Shown here: in pieces, positions 44,393-54,102 of the stretch | Numbering within the stretch: the stretch's first letter is position 1 | How the letters are laid out: the number at the start of each line of letters is the position of its first letter | DNA from: Phycisphaerae bacterium | GTDB taxonomy: Bacteria > Planctomycetota > Phycisphaerae > UBA1845 > Fen-1342 | Assembly: GCA_017999985.1 (NCBI GenBank) | Contig: JAGNKU010000002.1 | Location: forward strand, 344,720 to 408,719 | Direction: 5' to 3' | DNA length: 64,000 nt | Translations under genes and position numbers: made by a program | The notes under the pieces: model-generated | The model's input: only the letters and a program-made list of their open reading frames with translations | Told to the model about the DNA's origin: nothing | Databases searched by the model: none

Positions 44393-46471
44393 CTACCGCT
44401 TCCGCCCCTGCGGCCGGCGGTGCTGGTGCATGGGCGTCCATTCGCCCGCGTCGCGGCGACCCGCGGGCGCTTCCGGACGAGCCTTCGCGGCCGGCACCTT
44501 CAGCTCCGGCGAGTCCTTCAGCTCCTTGATGTGGTCGCGCAGCGCCGCCGCCCGCTCGAAATCGAGTTCTTCCGCCGCCTGCAGCATCTCGGCCTCGAGC
44601 TGCCGGATCAGGTCCTCGCGGTCGTAATCACCCTCTTCGGCGTGCACGGCCTCGCGCACCCGCCGCATCGCCGCGACTTCGCCAAGCAGACCCGTGCGGA
44701 TCGCCTTGTGGATCGTGTCGGGCGTGATGCCGTGCTCCTCGTTGTAGCGCTGCTGCACGGCCCGCCGGCGGTTGGTCTCGTCGATGGCCCGCTGCATGGC
44801 GACGGTGATCTTGTCGGCGTAGAGAATGACGTGGGCATCCACGTTGCGGGCGCAGCGCCCAATCATCTGGATCAGCGACGTCTCGCTGCGCAGGAAGCCC
44901 TCCTTGTCTGCGTCGAGGATCGCGACCAGCGACACTTCCGGCAGGTCCAATCCCTCGCGCAGCAGGTTCACGCCGACCAGCACGTCGAAATTGCCGAGCC
45001 GCAGATCGCGCAGAATCTCGATTCGCTCGAGCGTCTCGATCTCGCTGTGCAGGTAGCGCCCACGCAGCCCCGCCTGTTGGATGTACGATGAAAGGTCCTC
45101 CGCCAGCCGCTTTGTCAGCGTCGTGATCAGCACGCGCTGGCCGGCCGACACGCGCTGCTGGCAGCGCTGCAGCAGGTCCGGCACCTGCCCGCGCGCCGGC
45201 TGCACCTCGATCGACGGATCCACCAGGCCCGTCGGCCGGATGATCTGTTCGACGACTTCGCCCCCACACTGCTTCAGCTCGTACGGCCCTGGCGTGGCGC
45301 TGACGAACAGCGCCCGCTTCCACATGCCCTCGAATTCCTCGAACCGCATTGGCCGGTTGTCGAGGCAGCTCGGCAGCCGGAACCCGTGCTCGACCAGCAC
45401 GACCTTGCGGTTGCGGTCGCCGTTGAACATCGCGCCGATCTGCGGGATCGTCACGTGCGACTCGTCCACGATCAGCAGGAAATCGTCCGGGAAGTAGTCG
45501 ACCAGCGTGTATGGCTTCGAGCCCGCCGGCGTGCCGTTGAGGTGCCGCGAGTAGTTCTCGATGCCGCTGCAGTAGCCGACCTCCTGGAGCATCTCCAGGT
45601 CGTACTTCGTCCGCGCCAGCAGCCGCTGCGCTTCGAGCAATTTGCCCTCGTGCCGCAACTGCATGACGCGCTCATCCAGCTCCTGCTGGATCGCCGCCAC
45701 GGCGCGCTCGAGGTTGTCCTCGGGCATCACATAGTGCACCGCCGGGTAGATGAAGACCTGCTCGCGCTCCTGGAGCACGGCACCGGTCAGCGGATGCACC
45801 AGCACGATGCGCTCGACCGTCTCGCCGAACAGCTCGATGCGGATCGCGTGCTCCTCGTACGCTGGCGTAAGCTCGATCACGTCGCCGCGGACGCGGAACG
45901 CCGCCCGTTTCAGTTCGGTGTCGTTGCGCTCGTACTGCAGGCGCACGAGCTTGCGCAGCAGCTCGTCGCGCTCCCACGTCTCGCCCACGCGGACGTTGAT
46001 GACGCTAGCCTTGTACTCATCTGGCGAGCCGAGGCCGAAGATGCACGAGACGCTCGCGACGACGACCACATCACGCCTGGAAACAACCGATGAGGTCGCT
46101 GCCAGGCGCAGGCGATCGAGGTCGTCGTTCCGCGAGGCATCCTTCTCGATGTAGATGTCGCGCTGCGGGATATACGCCTCGGGCTGGTAGTAGTCGTAAT
46201 AGCTGACGAAATACTCGACGGCGTTGTGCGGCAGCAACTCGCGGAACTCCTCGTAGAGCTGGGCCGCCAGCGTCTTGTTATGCGAGATCACAAGCGTGGG
46301 CAGCTTCAACCGCTCGATGACGTGCGCCATCGTGAACGTCTTGCCCGAGCCCGTCACGCCCAGCAGCGTCTGGAACCGCTTGCCGCCCTGGAACCCGGCG
46401 ACGAGCTTTTCGATCGCCTCCGGCTGGTCCCCGCGCGGTGTCAGCGGCGAGATGATCTGAAAATCGGTCAT
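44393..46471 (-). CDS. uvrB: Excinuclease ABC subunit B
   Basis: Damage-verification helicase of nucleotide excision repair. The 692 residues (from the ATG at 46471) contain Walker [11 protein letters not shown], the beta-hairpin [13 protein letters not shown] that clamps DNA, the DEAD-like motif [13 protein letters not shown], motif [10 protein letters not shown], and the C-terminal UVR domain ([27 protein letters not shown]) for UvrA/UvrC contact. A longer frame upstream is not used because [10 protein letters not shown] matches the family start. Stands alone. Confidence 0.97.
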   Translation of the reverse strand: MTDFQIISPLTPRGDQPEAIEKLVAGFQGGKRFQTLLGVTGSGKTFTMAHVIERLKLPTLVISHNKTLAAQLYEEFRELLPHNAVEYFVSYYDYYQPEAYIPQRDIYIEKDASRNDDLDRLRLAATSSVVSRRDVVVVASVSCIFGLGSPDEYKASVINVRVGETWERDELLRKLVRLQYERNDTELKRAAFRVRGDVIELTPAYEEHAIRIELFGETVERIVLVHPLTGAVLQEREQVFIYPAVHYVMPEDNLERAVAAIQQELDERVMQLRHEGKLLEAQRLLARTKYDLEMLQEVGYCSGIENYSRHLNGTPAGSKPYTLVDYFPDDFLLIVDESHVTIPQIGAMFNGDRNRKVVLVEHGFRLPSCLDNRPMRFEEFEGMWKRALFVSATPGPYELKQCGGEVVEQIIRPTGLVDPSIEVQPARGQVPDLLQRCQQRVSAGQRVLITTLTKRLAEDLSSYIQQAGLRGRYLHSEIETLERIEILRDLRLGNFDVLVGVNLLREGLDLPEVSLVAILDADKEGFLRSETSLIQMIGRCARNVDAHVILYADKITVAMQRAIDETNRRRAVQQRYNEEHGITPDTIHKAIRTGLLGEVAAMRRVREAVHAEEGDYDREDLIRQLEAEMLQAAEELDFERAAALRDHIKELKDSPELKVPAAKARPEAPAGRRDAGEWTPMHQHRRPQGRKR

Positions 46472-46533
46472 ATTAGCATTATACGGGATTTCGACTGCCC
46501 CGAGCGCGTGGCGGATTCCCCTCCCGGGGTAAC

Positions 46534-46565
46534 CACCAAGGCGCGAAGGCACCAAGACGCGTACA
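46534..46565 (+). repeat. Octamer array, four units
   Basis: CACCAAGG, CGCGAAGG, CACCAAGA, CGCGTACA. Unit type matches the array at 5165-5220 read on the opposite strand. Confidence 0.7.
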
Positions 46566-46665
46566 CACAGAACCGGGGACCGCGGCTCAGCGAGACGCTG
46601 GCCCTCTTTCTCCACGTCCTGGCTGTGCCAGACCTGCGACCCTGTCACCCGACGTGCGGGCTAGC

Positions 46666-46697
46666 GTTGTTACCTTGTTACCTGCGCCCCTTGTTAC
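46666..46697 (-). repeat. Octamer array, four units
   Basis: On the minus strand GTAACAAG, GGGCGCAG, GTAACAAG, GTAACAAC. The first two units match those of 50251-50290 (GTAACAAG, GTGCGCAG), suggesting common descent. Confidence 0.75.
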
Positions 46698-46778
46698 GGC
46701 GCCTCGGCCTGGCCGCGCCAGACCGTAAAGAAATCTGAAGCTGGGGCGTCCCTGGGCCACCCGAGTGCACGCTGCTCG

Positions 46779-49019
46779 TTATTTCAGTGCCGGCTCCGTC
46801 ACGTCTACGATCCCGACGTCCACGCCTTGCCCGCCACGGGTTTGGTGGCAATGCACGGCGATGATGTTCTCGCCCACGCGCAGCGCGCCAGGCTCAGTCA
46901 GCGGCACCAGCACGTAGTTCGTCACGTAGCCCTTTATCGCTGCAGCCTGCTTGCCGTTTACGAACACCTCGCAATCCTCGTCGTGATAGATCTTGAGTTG
47001 CGGCTGGGCCGGCAGCGCCTTCAACTCGACTTTCCGCCGGAGCCAGATGTCCGCGGTGTCCCACTTCGTACGGACCACGGCGCCGGGGGTGCCGTCTGCG
47101 CCGAACCCGGCCGGACCACGCTTCCACTTCGTGTCGTCGAATGTCGGCTGCATCCACTCCGCCGCCGGCTGCTCCGTGGTGTAGCCCCACTCGATGGCTT
47201 CGGCTTGCGCCGTGGGCACGACGACGCGCACGACCGGCGGCGGTCCGTACGTGGTGCGGTTGGCCGCGGCGATGCGCTCGGCGTCCATCTTGATCACCGC
47301 GCGGTCATAGGTCATGAGGCCATTGACCTCGATCTCCACGTCGGTCGTCTGCGTGTAGACTGCGGCCGACAGCCCCGGCTCGGCCTGCAACGCCCGCAGC
47401 ATCGGAATCAGCCGCAGGTAGGCATCCGTCAATTCGTCCGGCGATGCGAACTTGACGTATCCCCAGTTCTTCTCCGCCTGCCAGGTATGCCCCGACACGG
47501 GCAGACCCAGGCCGCCAAATTCACCCAGCACCCCTGCACGCTTCTCTTCCGCCGGCGGCGCGCCGGGTCCGGGGTAAACGTGGATATCGTGCACGTCGCC
47601 GACGCCCATCTCATGCCAGCCGCTGGCCGAATTGACCAAGCGCGTCGGGTCCCACTTGCGCACCTGTTCGACAATCCGCGCCGTGTCGTACTGGCCCCAA
47701 CCCTCGTTGAACGGCACCCACATCACGATGCAGGGATGGTTCCGATACGCGTCGATGACGCGCTCCAGTTCCAGCTCGAACTGCCTGGACGAATCCGCAG
47801 GCCGTTGCCAGTCTTTGGGCGTATCGACCTTGTCGCCGCTCGGCATGTCCTGCCAGACCAGCAGGCCGAGCTTGTCGCACCAGTAGTACCACCGGTCCGG
47901 CTCGACCTTGACGTGCTTACGGGCCATGTTGAAGCCGAGCTTCTTCGTGAACTCGATGTCGTAGCGCAGGGCCTCGTCCGTCGGCGCCGTGTACAGCCCG
48001 TCCGGCCAGAACCCCTGGTCCAGCGGCCCGAACATGAACATCGGCTTGTTGTTCAGCATCAGCCGCGTCCGGCCAAGCTCGTCCTTGCCGAGCGAGATCT
48101 GGCGCATGCCGAAGTAGCTGGTCACCTCGTCATCGTTAAACGTCACCCGCAGATCGTAGAGGTACGGCGTCTCCGGCGACCAGAGCTTCGGGTCGGGTAT
48201 CTTCAGGCGCGCAACGCCGAGGCTCCCCTTCACCTGTGCCACTTCCTTGCCCTGGTCCAGAACCACGACCTGGAACATGTCGCGGTCAATTTCACCGAAG
48301 GGCCGCACTCCCTGGAACGCGACCTCCACCTCCTGGGCGTCGACGTCGGTTACAATTTTGAGCGCTGCGATGTACCTCTGTGGCACCGGCTCCAACCAGA
48401 CTGTCCGCCAGATACCCGTGGTCGGCGTGTACCAGATGCCTTCCGGCTTGCTGACCTGCTTGCCGCGCGCCTGCGGCCCTGTGTCCGTCGGGTCCCAGAC
48501 GGCGACCACCAGCTCCTGCGGCCCGGGCGTCTTCAACGCGTCGGTGACGTCGAACGTGAACGGATCGTACCCGCCCTGGTGCTGGCCCACTGCTTTCCCG
48601 TTGACCCACACGGTCGCGTCCCAATCGACCGCGCCGAAGTGCAGCAGCACGCGCTGGCCCTGCCAGTCCGCCGGCACCTCGAACGTCCGCCGGTACCACA
48701 CGCGCTGCTTCTCATCCACCCGCTGCATCACGCGTGACAGCGCCGACTCGATCGGGAACGGCACCAGGATCTGCCCGTCGAACTTCGCCGGCCGCTCTTC
48801 CGCTTTCGGCCGGACGGCGTAATCCCACAAGCCGTTCAGGTTCTGCCACTTGGCCCGCACCATCTGCGGCCGCGGGTACTCCGGCAGCGCCCGCTCCGGC
48901 GTAACGTCGGCTGCCCAACGCGTCATCAGCGGCCCCGTCTTCGTTCCGTCATCGGCCCCCGCGGCCGGCACAAGGCACGTAACCATCAACAGCACGATCA
49001 GTCCACCAATCCGTAGCAT
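46779..49019 (-). CDS. Glycoside hydrolase family 2 protein, exported
   Basis: A 746-residue exported enzyme of the beta-galactosidase/beta-glucuronidase/mannosidase family. Signal peptide ends PAAGA. Domains in order: GH2 sugar-binding jelly roll (NLNGLWDYAVRP, WYRRTFEVPADWQGQRVLLHFGAVDWDATVWVNGKAVGQHQGGYDPFTFDVTD), Ig-like domain, TIM barrel with acid/base NEGWGQ and a GEFGGLGLP segment as the likely nucleophile region, and an additional C-terminal jelly-roll (WKRGPAGFGADGTPGAVV, VFVNGKQAA). The extra domain is often seen in GH2 enzymes of plant- or algal-polysaccharide degraders. Substrate unknown. ATG at 49019. Confidence 0.93.
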   Translation of the reverse strand: MLRIGGLIVLLMVTCLVPAAGADDGTKTGPLMTRWAADVTPERALPEYPRPQMVRAKWQNLNGLWDYAVRPKAEERPAKFDGQILVPFPIESALSRVMQRVDEKQRVWYRRTFEVPADWQGQRVLLHFGAVDWDATVWVNGKAVGQHQGGYDPFTFDVTDALKTPGPQELVVAVWDPTDTGPQARGKQVSKPEGIWYTPTTGIWRTVWLEPVPQRYIAALKIVTDVDAQEVEVAFQGVRPFGEIDRDMFQVVVLDQGKEVAQVKGSLGVARLKIPDPKLWSPETPYLYDLRVTFNDDEVTSYFGMRQISLGKDELGRTRLMLNNKPMFMFGPLDQGFWPDGLYTAPTDEALRYDIEFTKKLGFNMARKHVKVEPDRWYYWCDKLGLLVWQDMPSGDKVDTPKDWQRPADSSRQFELELERVIDAYRNHPCIVMWVPFNEGWGQYDTARIVEQVRKWDPTRLVNSASGWHEMGVGDVHDIHVYPGPGAPPAEEKRAGVLGEFGGLGLPVSGHTWQAEKNWGYVKFASPDELTDAYLRLIPMLRALQAEPGLSAAVYTQTTDVEIEVNGLMTYDRAVIKMDAERIAAANRTTYGPPPVVRVVVPTAQAEAIEWGYTTEQPAAEWMQPTFDDTKWKRGPAGFGADGTPGAVVRTKWDTADIWLRRKVELKALPAQPQLKIYHDEDCEVFVNGKQAAAIKGYVTNYVLVPLTEPGALRVGENIIAVHCHQTRGGQGVDVGIVDVTEPALK

Positions 49020-49225
49020 GGGCTCTCTCCGTCGCTCACGTATCCACCGTGCTTTGCGGAAACTCAGGCGGCATCATGCCGTAGACCGCCGCGTTCGGCA
49101 ACCGGCCGGACGGCTACGCGCTGCGCTGCGGATCCAGTACAATCCCGGTTTCGGCTGGGGTTGCGATGTGCAGCGAAACACGTCCCCCGCCGAGCAACCA
49201 GCGGCCTCTGCCGGGAGCCAGTCCA

Positions 49226-50185
49226 ATGAAGATCCTCATCGCCGACAAGTTCGAAGCCTTCGGAATCGCCGAACTGAAAAAGATCGCCACCGAGGTCACC
49301 TGCGAGCCGGACCTCAAGGACGCGACCCTCACCAAGCGCGTCGCGGAGTTCGACCCCGCCGTGCTGATCGTCCGCTCGACGAAGGTCAACGCCGACACGC
49401 TCCAGGCCGGCAAGCAGCTCAAGGTCGTGATCCGCGCCGGCTCCGGCTACGACACGATCGACGTCGCCGCCGCCAAGCAGCGCGGCATCAAGGTCTCCAA
49501 CTGCCCCGGCATGAACGCCGTCGCGGTCGCCGAGCTGGTCATGGGGCACATGATCAACCTGGATCGCCGGATCGCGGACAACGTGGCCGAGCTGCGCGCC
49601 CACAAGTGGAACAAGAAGGAGTTCAGCAAGGCCCGCGGATTGAAGGGCAGCACGTTGGGCATCGTCGGCCTGGGCCGCATCGGCATGGAAGTCGCGAAGC
49701 GCGCCCTCGCGTTCGACATGCACGTGCTCTGGTACGACGTGGTGCCGAACCTCAAGGGGCCCGACCACCCCAAGGCCCGACGGGTCGATCTGGACGAGTT
49801 GTTCAAGCAGTCCGACTACGTCACGCTGCACGTCCCCGGCGCCGGCGACACCAAGCACCTCGTCAACGCCCAGCGCCTGGCGACGATGAAACCACACGCC
49901 GCGATCATCAACACCAGCCGCGCGTCGGTCGTCGACGAGCCCGCGCTGATCGCCGCCCTGAAGGAAGGCCGTATCCGTGCGGCCGCGGTGGACGTGTACG
50001 AGAACGAGCCCGCCGCCGACGCGAAGACGTGCGAGTCGCCGCTGACCAATCTGCCGAACCTCTACGGCACGCACCACATCGGCGCGTCGACCGAGCAGGC
50101 GCAGACGGCCGTTGCGGAAGAGACCATCCGCATCGTTCAGGAGTTCAAGAAGACCGGCAAGGTCATCAACTGCGTGAATGACTAG
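49226..50185 (+). CDS. serA: D-3-phosphoglycerate dehydrogenase-like 2-hydroxyacid dehydrogenase
   Basis: NAD-dependent oxidoreductase expected to oxidise 3-phosphoglycerate to 3-phosphohydroxypyruvate in serine synthesis. The 319-residue product has the D-isomer 2-hydroxyacid dehydrogenase layout: substrate-domain start MKILIADKFEAFGIAELKK, Rossmann motif GIVGLGRIGMEVAKRA, catalytic Arg in NTSRASVVDEPAL, Glu in VDVYENEP and His in HHIGASTEQAQTAV. It lacks the C-terminal ACT and intervening domains, so it would not be serine-inhibited in the E. coli manner; related short enzymes may use other 2-hydroxyacids. ATG at 49226. Confidence 0.88.
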   Translation: MKILIADKFEAFGIAELKKIATEVTCEPDLKDATLTKRVAEFDPAVLIVRSTKVNADTLQAGKQLKVVIRAGSGYDTIDVAAAKQRGIKVSNCPGMNAVAVAELVMGHMINLDRRIADNVAELRAHKWNKKEFSKARGLKGSTLGIVGLGRIGMEVAKRALAFDMHVLWYDVVPNLKGPDHPKARRVDLDELFKQSDYVTLHVPGAGDTKHLVNAQRLATMKPHAAIINTSRASVVDEPALIAALKEGRIRAAAVDVYENEPAADAKTCESPLTNLPNLYGTHHIGASTEQAQTAVAEETIRIVQEFKKTGKVINCVND

Positions 50186-50220
50186 ACAACGAGCGCACGC
50201 TCATCCTCGCGACGGGGTGG

Positions 50221-50245
50221 CACGGCCCGGCGCCGCCGGGCCGTG
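50221..50245. terminator. Hairpin after serA
   Basis: CACGGCCCGG (50221-50230) pairs with CCGGGCCGTG (50236-50245) around CGCCG. It begins 35 bases after the serA stop. There is no T-run, so a terminator role is tentative. Confidence 0.5.
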
Positions 50246-50250
50246 GGCTC

Positions 50251-50290
50251 GTAACAAGGTGCGCAGGTGACAAAGTGACAATGTGAGCGC
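50251..50290 (+). repeat. Octamer array, five units
   Basis: GTAACAAG, GTGCGCAG, GTGACAAA, GTGACAAT, GTGAGCGC in tandem between serA and pdhA, directly after the hairpin. Confidence 0.8.
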
Positions 50291-50429
50291 CGCCGGCGCG
50301 CGACCCAGTCCGGCGCGGCCGGGCCGTGGCCCCCGTCGGTTGGCTCTTTTCCGCCCGCCGGCTAGAATCCCGTGCCTGGGATCGCATGACGACGCGCCTG
50401 TTCGCAGTACTCCAGCCGAGGATGAATCC

Positions 50430-51542
50430 GTGCCCCGCGAGCCGCTCAAGATCCCCTGCCGGGTAGAGTCCCTCTCGATCCTCGCCCCCGACGGCCAGGT
50501 CGACAAGGCTCTCGAACCGCAACTCAGCGACACCGACCTGGTGCGCCTGTACCGCACCATGCGCCTGTCACGCCGGTACGACGAACGCTGCCTCCAGCTC
50601 CAGCGCCAGGGTCGCATGGGCACGTACGGCCCCAGCAAAGGTCAGGAAGCCGCTTCGCTCGGCGTCGCGTACGCCATGCAGCCAAACGACTGGTTCGTCC
50701 CGACCTTTCGCGAGACGGCCGGCCTGCTCTGGCGCGGCTGGCCACCGGCCAACGGCATGCTCGTCTGGGGCGGCCACGAGGCCGGCAACGTCATGCCACG
50801 CGAGACCCGCGTGCTGCCGATGTGCGTGCCGATCGCATCCCAGTGCCAGTACGGCATGGGCATCGCCTGGGGCTGCAAGCTCCGCGGCGAAGGCGAAGCC
50901 TGTGTCGCGTTCTGCGGCGACGGCGGCACGTCGGAAGGCGACTTCCACGAGGCCCTGAATTTCGCCGGCGTCTACAACTTGCCGCTGGTCGTCGTGGTCC
51001 AGAACAACGGCTGGGCGATCTCCGTCCCGCGCAGTTGCCAGACCGCGTCGCAGTCGATCGCGCAGAAGGCCGTCGCCTACGGCTTCGACGGCCTCCAGAT
51101 CGACGGCAACGACATCCTCGCCATGATCGCCGGCACGCGCGAGGCGCTCGAAAAGGCCCGCACCGGCGGCGGCCCCACGCTCATCGAGGCGGTCACGTAT
51201 CGCATGATGATGCACACGACCGCCGACGATCCGAAGAAATATCGCAAGGAGGAGGAGGTCAAGGAGTGGGAGCCGCGCGACCCGCTGCTGCGCTTCACCA
51301 CGTACCTCCACCGCAAGAAGCTCCTCAGCGCCCAGGTCGAGCAGGTCATCGACGAGGAAGTGACCGCCGAGATCGATGAGGCCATCCGGAGTTACGAAGC
51401 GTACCGCACGAACCCGCTCGAGCTGTTCGACCACATGTACGCGGAGCTGACACCCGAGCTGGAGCGGCAGCGCGCCGAGCTCCAGGCCTACCTGAGCCGC
51501 CAGCCGGCCGACCGTCCGCAGGCGGACCTGTCGCGCGTCTAG
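50430..51542 (+). CDS. pdhA: Pyruvate/2-oxoacid dehydrogenase E1 component, alpha subunit
   Basis: Thiamine-diphosphate-dependent decarboxylase subunit of the pyruvate (or branched-chain 2-oxoacid) dehydrogenase complex. The TPP motif GDGGTSEGDFHEALNFAGV and VVVQNNGWAIS are present, as well as the phosphorylation-loop-equivalent TYRMMMHTTADDPKKYRK. GTG at 50430 is chosen as start (370 residues) with GAGGAT upstream; a longer frame has no support. Followed after 13 bases by the beta subunit. E2 and E3 genes are not in the window. Confidence 0.94.
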   Translation: MPREPLKIPCRVESLSILAPDGQVDKALEPQLSDTDLVRLYRTMRLSRRYDERCLQLQRQGRMGTYGPSKGQEAASLGVAYAMQPNDWFVPTFRETAGLLWRGWPPANGMLVWGGHEAGNVMPRETRVLPMCVPIASQCQYGMGIAWGCKLRGEGEACVAFCGDGGTSEGDFHEALNFAGVYNLPLVVVVQNNGWAISVPRSCQTASQSIAQKAVAYGFDGLQIDGNDILAMIAGTREALEKARTGGGPTLIEAVTYRMMMHTTADDPKKYRKEEEVKEWEPRDPLLRFTTYLHRKKLLSAQVEQVIDEEVTAEIDEAIRSYEAYRTNPLELFDHMYAELTPELERQRAELQAYLSRQPADRPQADLSRV

Positions 51543-51555
51543 CCGGAGACCCACC

Positions 51556-52536
51556 ATGGCCCAACTGACAATGGTGAAAGCTCTCAACCTCGCGCTCGCC
51601 GAAATCATGCGCACCGATCCGAACGTCGTGGTGCTCGGTCAGGACGTCGGCCAGGACGAGGGCGTCTTCCGCGTGACCGAAGGCCTGCTCCGCGAGTTCG
51701 GCCCGCAGCGCTGCATCGATACGCCGCTCGCCGAGGCCGCGATCGTCGGCGCCAGTATCGGGCTCGGCTTCACCGGCTTCCGCCCGGTGTGCGAGATGCA
51801 GTTCGACGGCTTCTCGTTCCAGGCGTTCCACCAGATTGAGAACCACGTCCGGCGGTTCCGCAATCGGACGCGCGGTGCGTACACCTGCCCCCTGGTGATC
51901 CGCATGCCATACGGCGGCGGCATCCGCGCCATCGAGCACCACAGCGAAGCGCCGGAGGCCACCTACGCGCACCTGGCCGGATTGAAGGTCGTCATCCCGT
52001 CCGGGCCGCGCAACGCCCGCGCGCTGCTCCGCGCCGCGATCCTTGACCCCGATCCGGTCATCTTCTTCGAGCCGAAGGCGTCCTACCGCGCGTTTCGCGA
52101 GGAGGTCCCCGACGAGCCCGAGACCATGCCCATCGGCAAGGGCGTGATCACCCGCTCCGGCAAGGATGTCACGCTGATCTCCTACGGCGCCACCGTGCGC
52201 GCCACGCTCGACGCCGCCGAGGAGCTGGCCGACGAGCATGACGTGGATGCCGAAGTACTCGACCTGCTCTCCGTCGCCCCGCTCGACGGCCACCTGATCA
52301 ACGAGTCGGTCCGCCGCACCGGCCGCGCCGTCGTGGTCCATGAGGCCCCGCGTCACTGCGGCGTCGGCGCCGAGGTTGTCGCCCGCATCGTCGAAGACAG
52401 CCTCATGTATCTCGAAGCCCCCGTCCGCCGGGTGACGGGCTTCGATACGATCATCCCGTATTTCGCGAACGAGCTGACGTACCTGCCCGACGCCGGCCGT
52501 GTCGTCCAGGCGGCGCTGGAAACGGTGCGCTTCTGA
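51556..52536 (+). CDS. pdhB: Pyruvate/2-oxoacid dehydrogenase E1 component, beta subunit
   Basis: Partner of the preceding alpha subunit; the tetramer decarboxylates the 2-oxoacid and passes the acyl group to E2 lipoyl. The 326 residues include VVVLGQDVGQDEGVFRVTEGL, DTPLAEAAIVGASIGLGFTGFRPVCEMQF and C-terminal VLDLLSVAPLDGHLINESVRRTGRAVVVHEAP, all typical. The short spacing argues for one transcript. Confidence 0.95.
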   Translation: MAQLTMVKALNLALAEIMRTDPNVVVLGQDVGQDEGVFRVTEGLLREFGPQRCIDTPLAEAAIVGASIGLGFTGFRPVCEMQFDGFSFQAFHQIENHVRRFRNRTRGAYTCPLVIRMPYGGGIRAIEHHSEAPEATYAHLAGLKVVIPSGPRNARALLRAAILDPDPVIFFEPKASYRAFREEVPDEPETMPIGKGVITRSGKDVTLISYGATVRATLDAAEELADEHDVDAEVLDLLSVAPLDGHLINESVRRTGRAVVVHEAPRHCGVGAEVVARIVEDSLMYLEAPVRRVTGFDTIIPYFANELTYLPDAGRVVQAALETVRF

Positions 52537-52548
52537 GCGAAGGCGGCT

Positions 52549-53574
52549 TCAGGACCAGGCGACGCAGCGTGCAGCGCGCCGGGCTCGAATCATAATCCCA
52601 CCCAATGCCAGCAGTAGCAGCGAACCCGGCTCGGGGACGAGCCCGGCCAGCCCGATCAGGCCCGCCATGCCGCCGCGAACCACCTCGATGCCGAACTCAT
52701 AGTCGTAGTCGGGGTTGTCCATCGTGTCGGTGAGCTGGTGATAGGCATCGTTGGTGTGCATGTACCAGTTCTCCGGCGTCGTGTGCTCGCCGAAGCGGAT
52801 CGCCTGGTAGTCGTAGGACCAGAACGAGCCGTGGTCGGAGTTGCCGTAGGTGTCATTCCAAGTCTCGACGTCGATGGACGTGTACTGGTTGAACTGGGCG
52901 ACGAGGTATTGCCCCAGCCACGCCGACGGGCCGTTCACGCCGATGTCGAGATCGTAATCCGGGTCCGGGTCAACGTTGTCCCAGCCTGGATGCAGGATCA
53001 TGTCCAGGTTAATGGTCGCGACGAAGTTCTCACCGTAATGGGTGCTCACATACCGGGCGCTGCCAAGCAGGCCCTCCTCCTCGCCGGCGAAGGTGATGAA
53101 GCGCAGCGTGCCCGCGAACTGGAACTGGGACAGGATCTTGGCGGCCAGGAGCACGGCCGACGTGCCGCTGCCGTTGTCGTCGCAGCCGGGGGCGAGCAAC
53201 TGGTTCATCTCGTGCCAGGTGTCGTAGTGGGCGCAGATGACATAGATATCATCGGGGCGCGTCGTGCCGGGCAGGTCGGCCACGATGTTCGGCGCGTGCA
53301 GTGTGTGGAACCACTCCTGCGTGACATTCAGCCCGTAGGAGGCAAACTGATCGGTGATCCAGTTGCCGGCGAGCGCCGCGTCGGAGCCGAGCGAGTAGCG
53401 GTTCGTGAGGCAGTACGGCGGGTCCGTCGTCACCGGATCCACGCCGGTGAGCACGCGCAGGTACGACTGGTATTGCGCGATCGTCGCCTGGCCGAGGATG
53501 TCGGCGATCGCATCGGCCGGGGCGGGCGCAATGCCAATGCCGAGGACGAGCACAACAACGGCGCTCCTGCGCAT
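52549..53574 (-). CDS. M28-family metallopeptidase with PEP-CTERM signal
   Basis: An exported zinc aminopeptidase-like protein of 341 residues. Signal peptide MRRSAVVVLVLGIGIAPAPADA. Di-zinc ligands can be read as CAHYDTW (His, first Asp nearby), CDDNGSGTSAVLL (Asp), GEEEGLLGS (catalytic Glu and ligand) and TINLDMI (Asp), with a late His in GEHTTPENWYMHTNDAYHQLTDT. The C terminus is a PEP-CTERM sorting signal: VPEPGSLLLLALGGIMI, then Arg-rich RARRAAR. This directs export and probable cleavage by exosortase, usually in polysaccharide-producing Gram-negatives. No exosortase gene is in the window. Confidence 0.9.
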   Translation of the reverse strand: MRRSAVVVLVLGIGIAPAPADAIADILGQATIAQYQSYLRVLTGVDPVTTDPPYCLTNRYSLGSDAALAGNWITDQFASYGLNVTQEWFHTLHAPNIVADLPGTTRPDDIYVICAHYDTWHEMNQLLAPGCDDNGSGTSAVLLAAKILSQFQFAGTLRFITFAGEEEGLLGSARYVSTHYGENFVATINLDMILHPGWDNVDPDPDYDLDIGVNGPSAWLGQYLVAQFNQYTSIDVETWNDTYGNSDHGSFWSYDYQAIRFGEHTTPENWYMHTNDAYHQLTDTMDNPDYDYEFGIEVVRGGMAGLIGLAGLVPEPGSLLLLALGGIMIRARRAARCVAWS

Positions 53575-53646
53575 ACCCTGGTCTCCACGCCCCCGCGATG
53601 TCTCGAGATTGTCACATTCGGTTATATGACCTGCGTTGTGCGCGGG

Positions 53647-54078
53647 TCAAGGATTGTCCGGCGTGCGCAGCAGGAGCACCGGGATTTCCGTGCGGCGGCG
53701 GATTTCGTTCGCCACGCTGCCGAGCAGCACGCCCTTGATGAGACCGTGGCCGTGCGTGGACATGGCAATCAGGTCGCACTCCTCACGCGTGGCCAGCGCC
53801 ACGATCTGCGTGGCCGGGTCCCCGCACGCCAGCTCCGCCACCACGGCGAAACCCTCGCTGGTCAGTTCCGCGCATCGCCGGTCGAGGTAAGCACGGTCGC
53901 CACGAATCTCCTCGGAGTCTTCGAGATTGAGCTGGTCCTGGTTGCGCGCGGCGAAACCGTCGGCGACGTGGATGAGAATCAGCCGCGAGTTCATCAGCCG
54001 CGCCAACGGCCGGATGTGCGCGAGGATCGTCTCGTCCACCGGCGAATTCTCGAGCGGGATGAGAATGGTGCGGTACAT
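53647..54078 (-). CDS. Universal stress protein, UspA family
   Basis: A 143-residue single-domain UspA protein. N-terminal strand MYRTILIPLENSPVDETILAHI and the C-terminal nucleotide-binding segment STHGHGLIKGVLLGSVANEIRRRTEIPVLLLR fit the ATP-binding subtype (G-x2-G-x9-G-S pattern nearly complete). It lies 24 bases after the stop of mntH on the same strand, so the two are probably co-transcribed. Confidence 0.93.
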   Translation of the reverse strand: MYRTILIPLENSPVDETILAHIRPLARLMNSRLILIHVADGFAARNQDQLNLEDSEEIRGDRAYLDRRCAELTSEGFAVVAELACGDPATQIVALATREECDLIAMSTHGHGLIKGVLLGSVANEIRRRTEIPVLLLRTPDNP

Positions 54079-54102
54079 CAGCGTTCATCCTCGGCCGGGC
54101 TC

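Larger units (their letters stand above)
46472..46778. other. Intergenic stretch with two octamer arrays
   Basis: 307 bases between the stop of the GH2 gene and the start of uvrB, both on the minus strand. It contains octamer arrays at 46534-46565 and 46666-46697. No gene is seen. Confidence 0.6.
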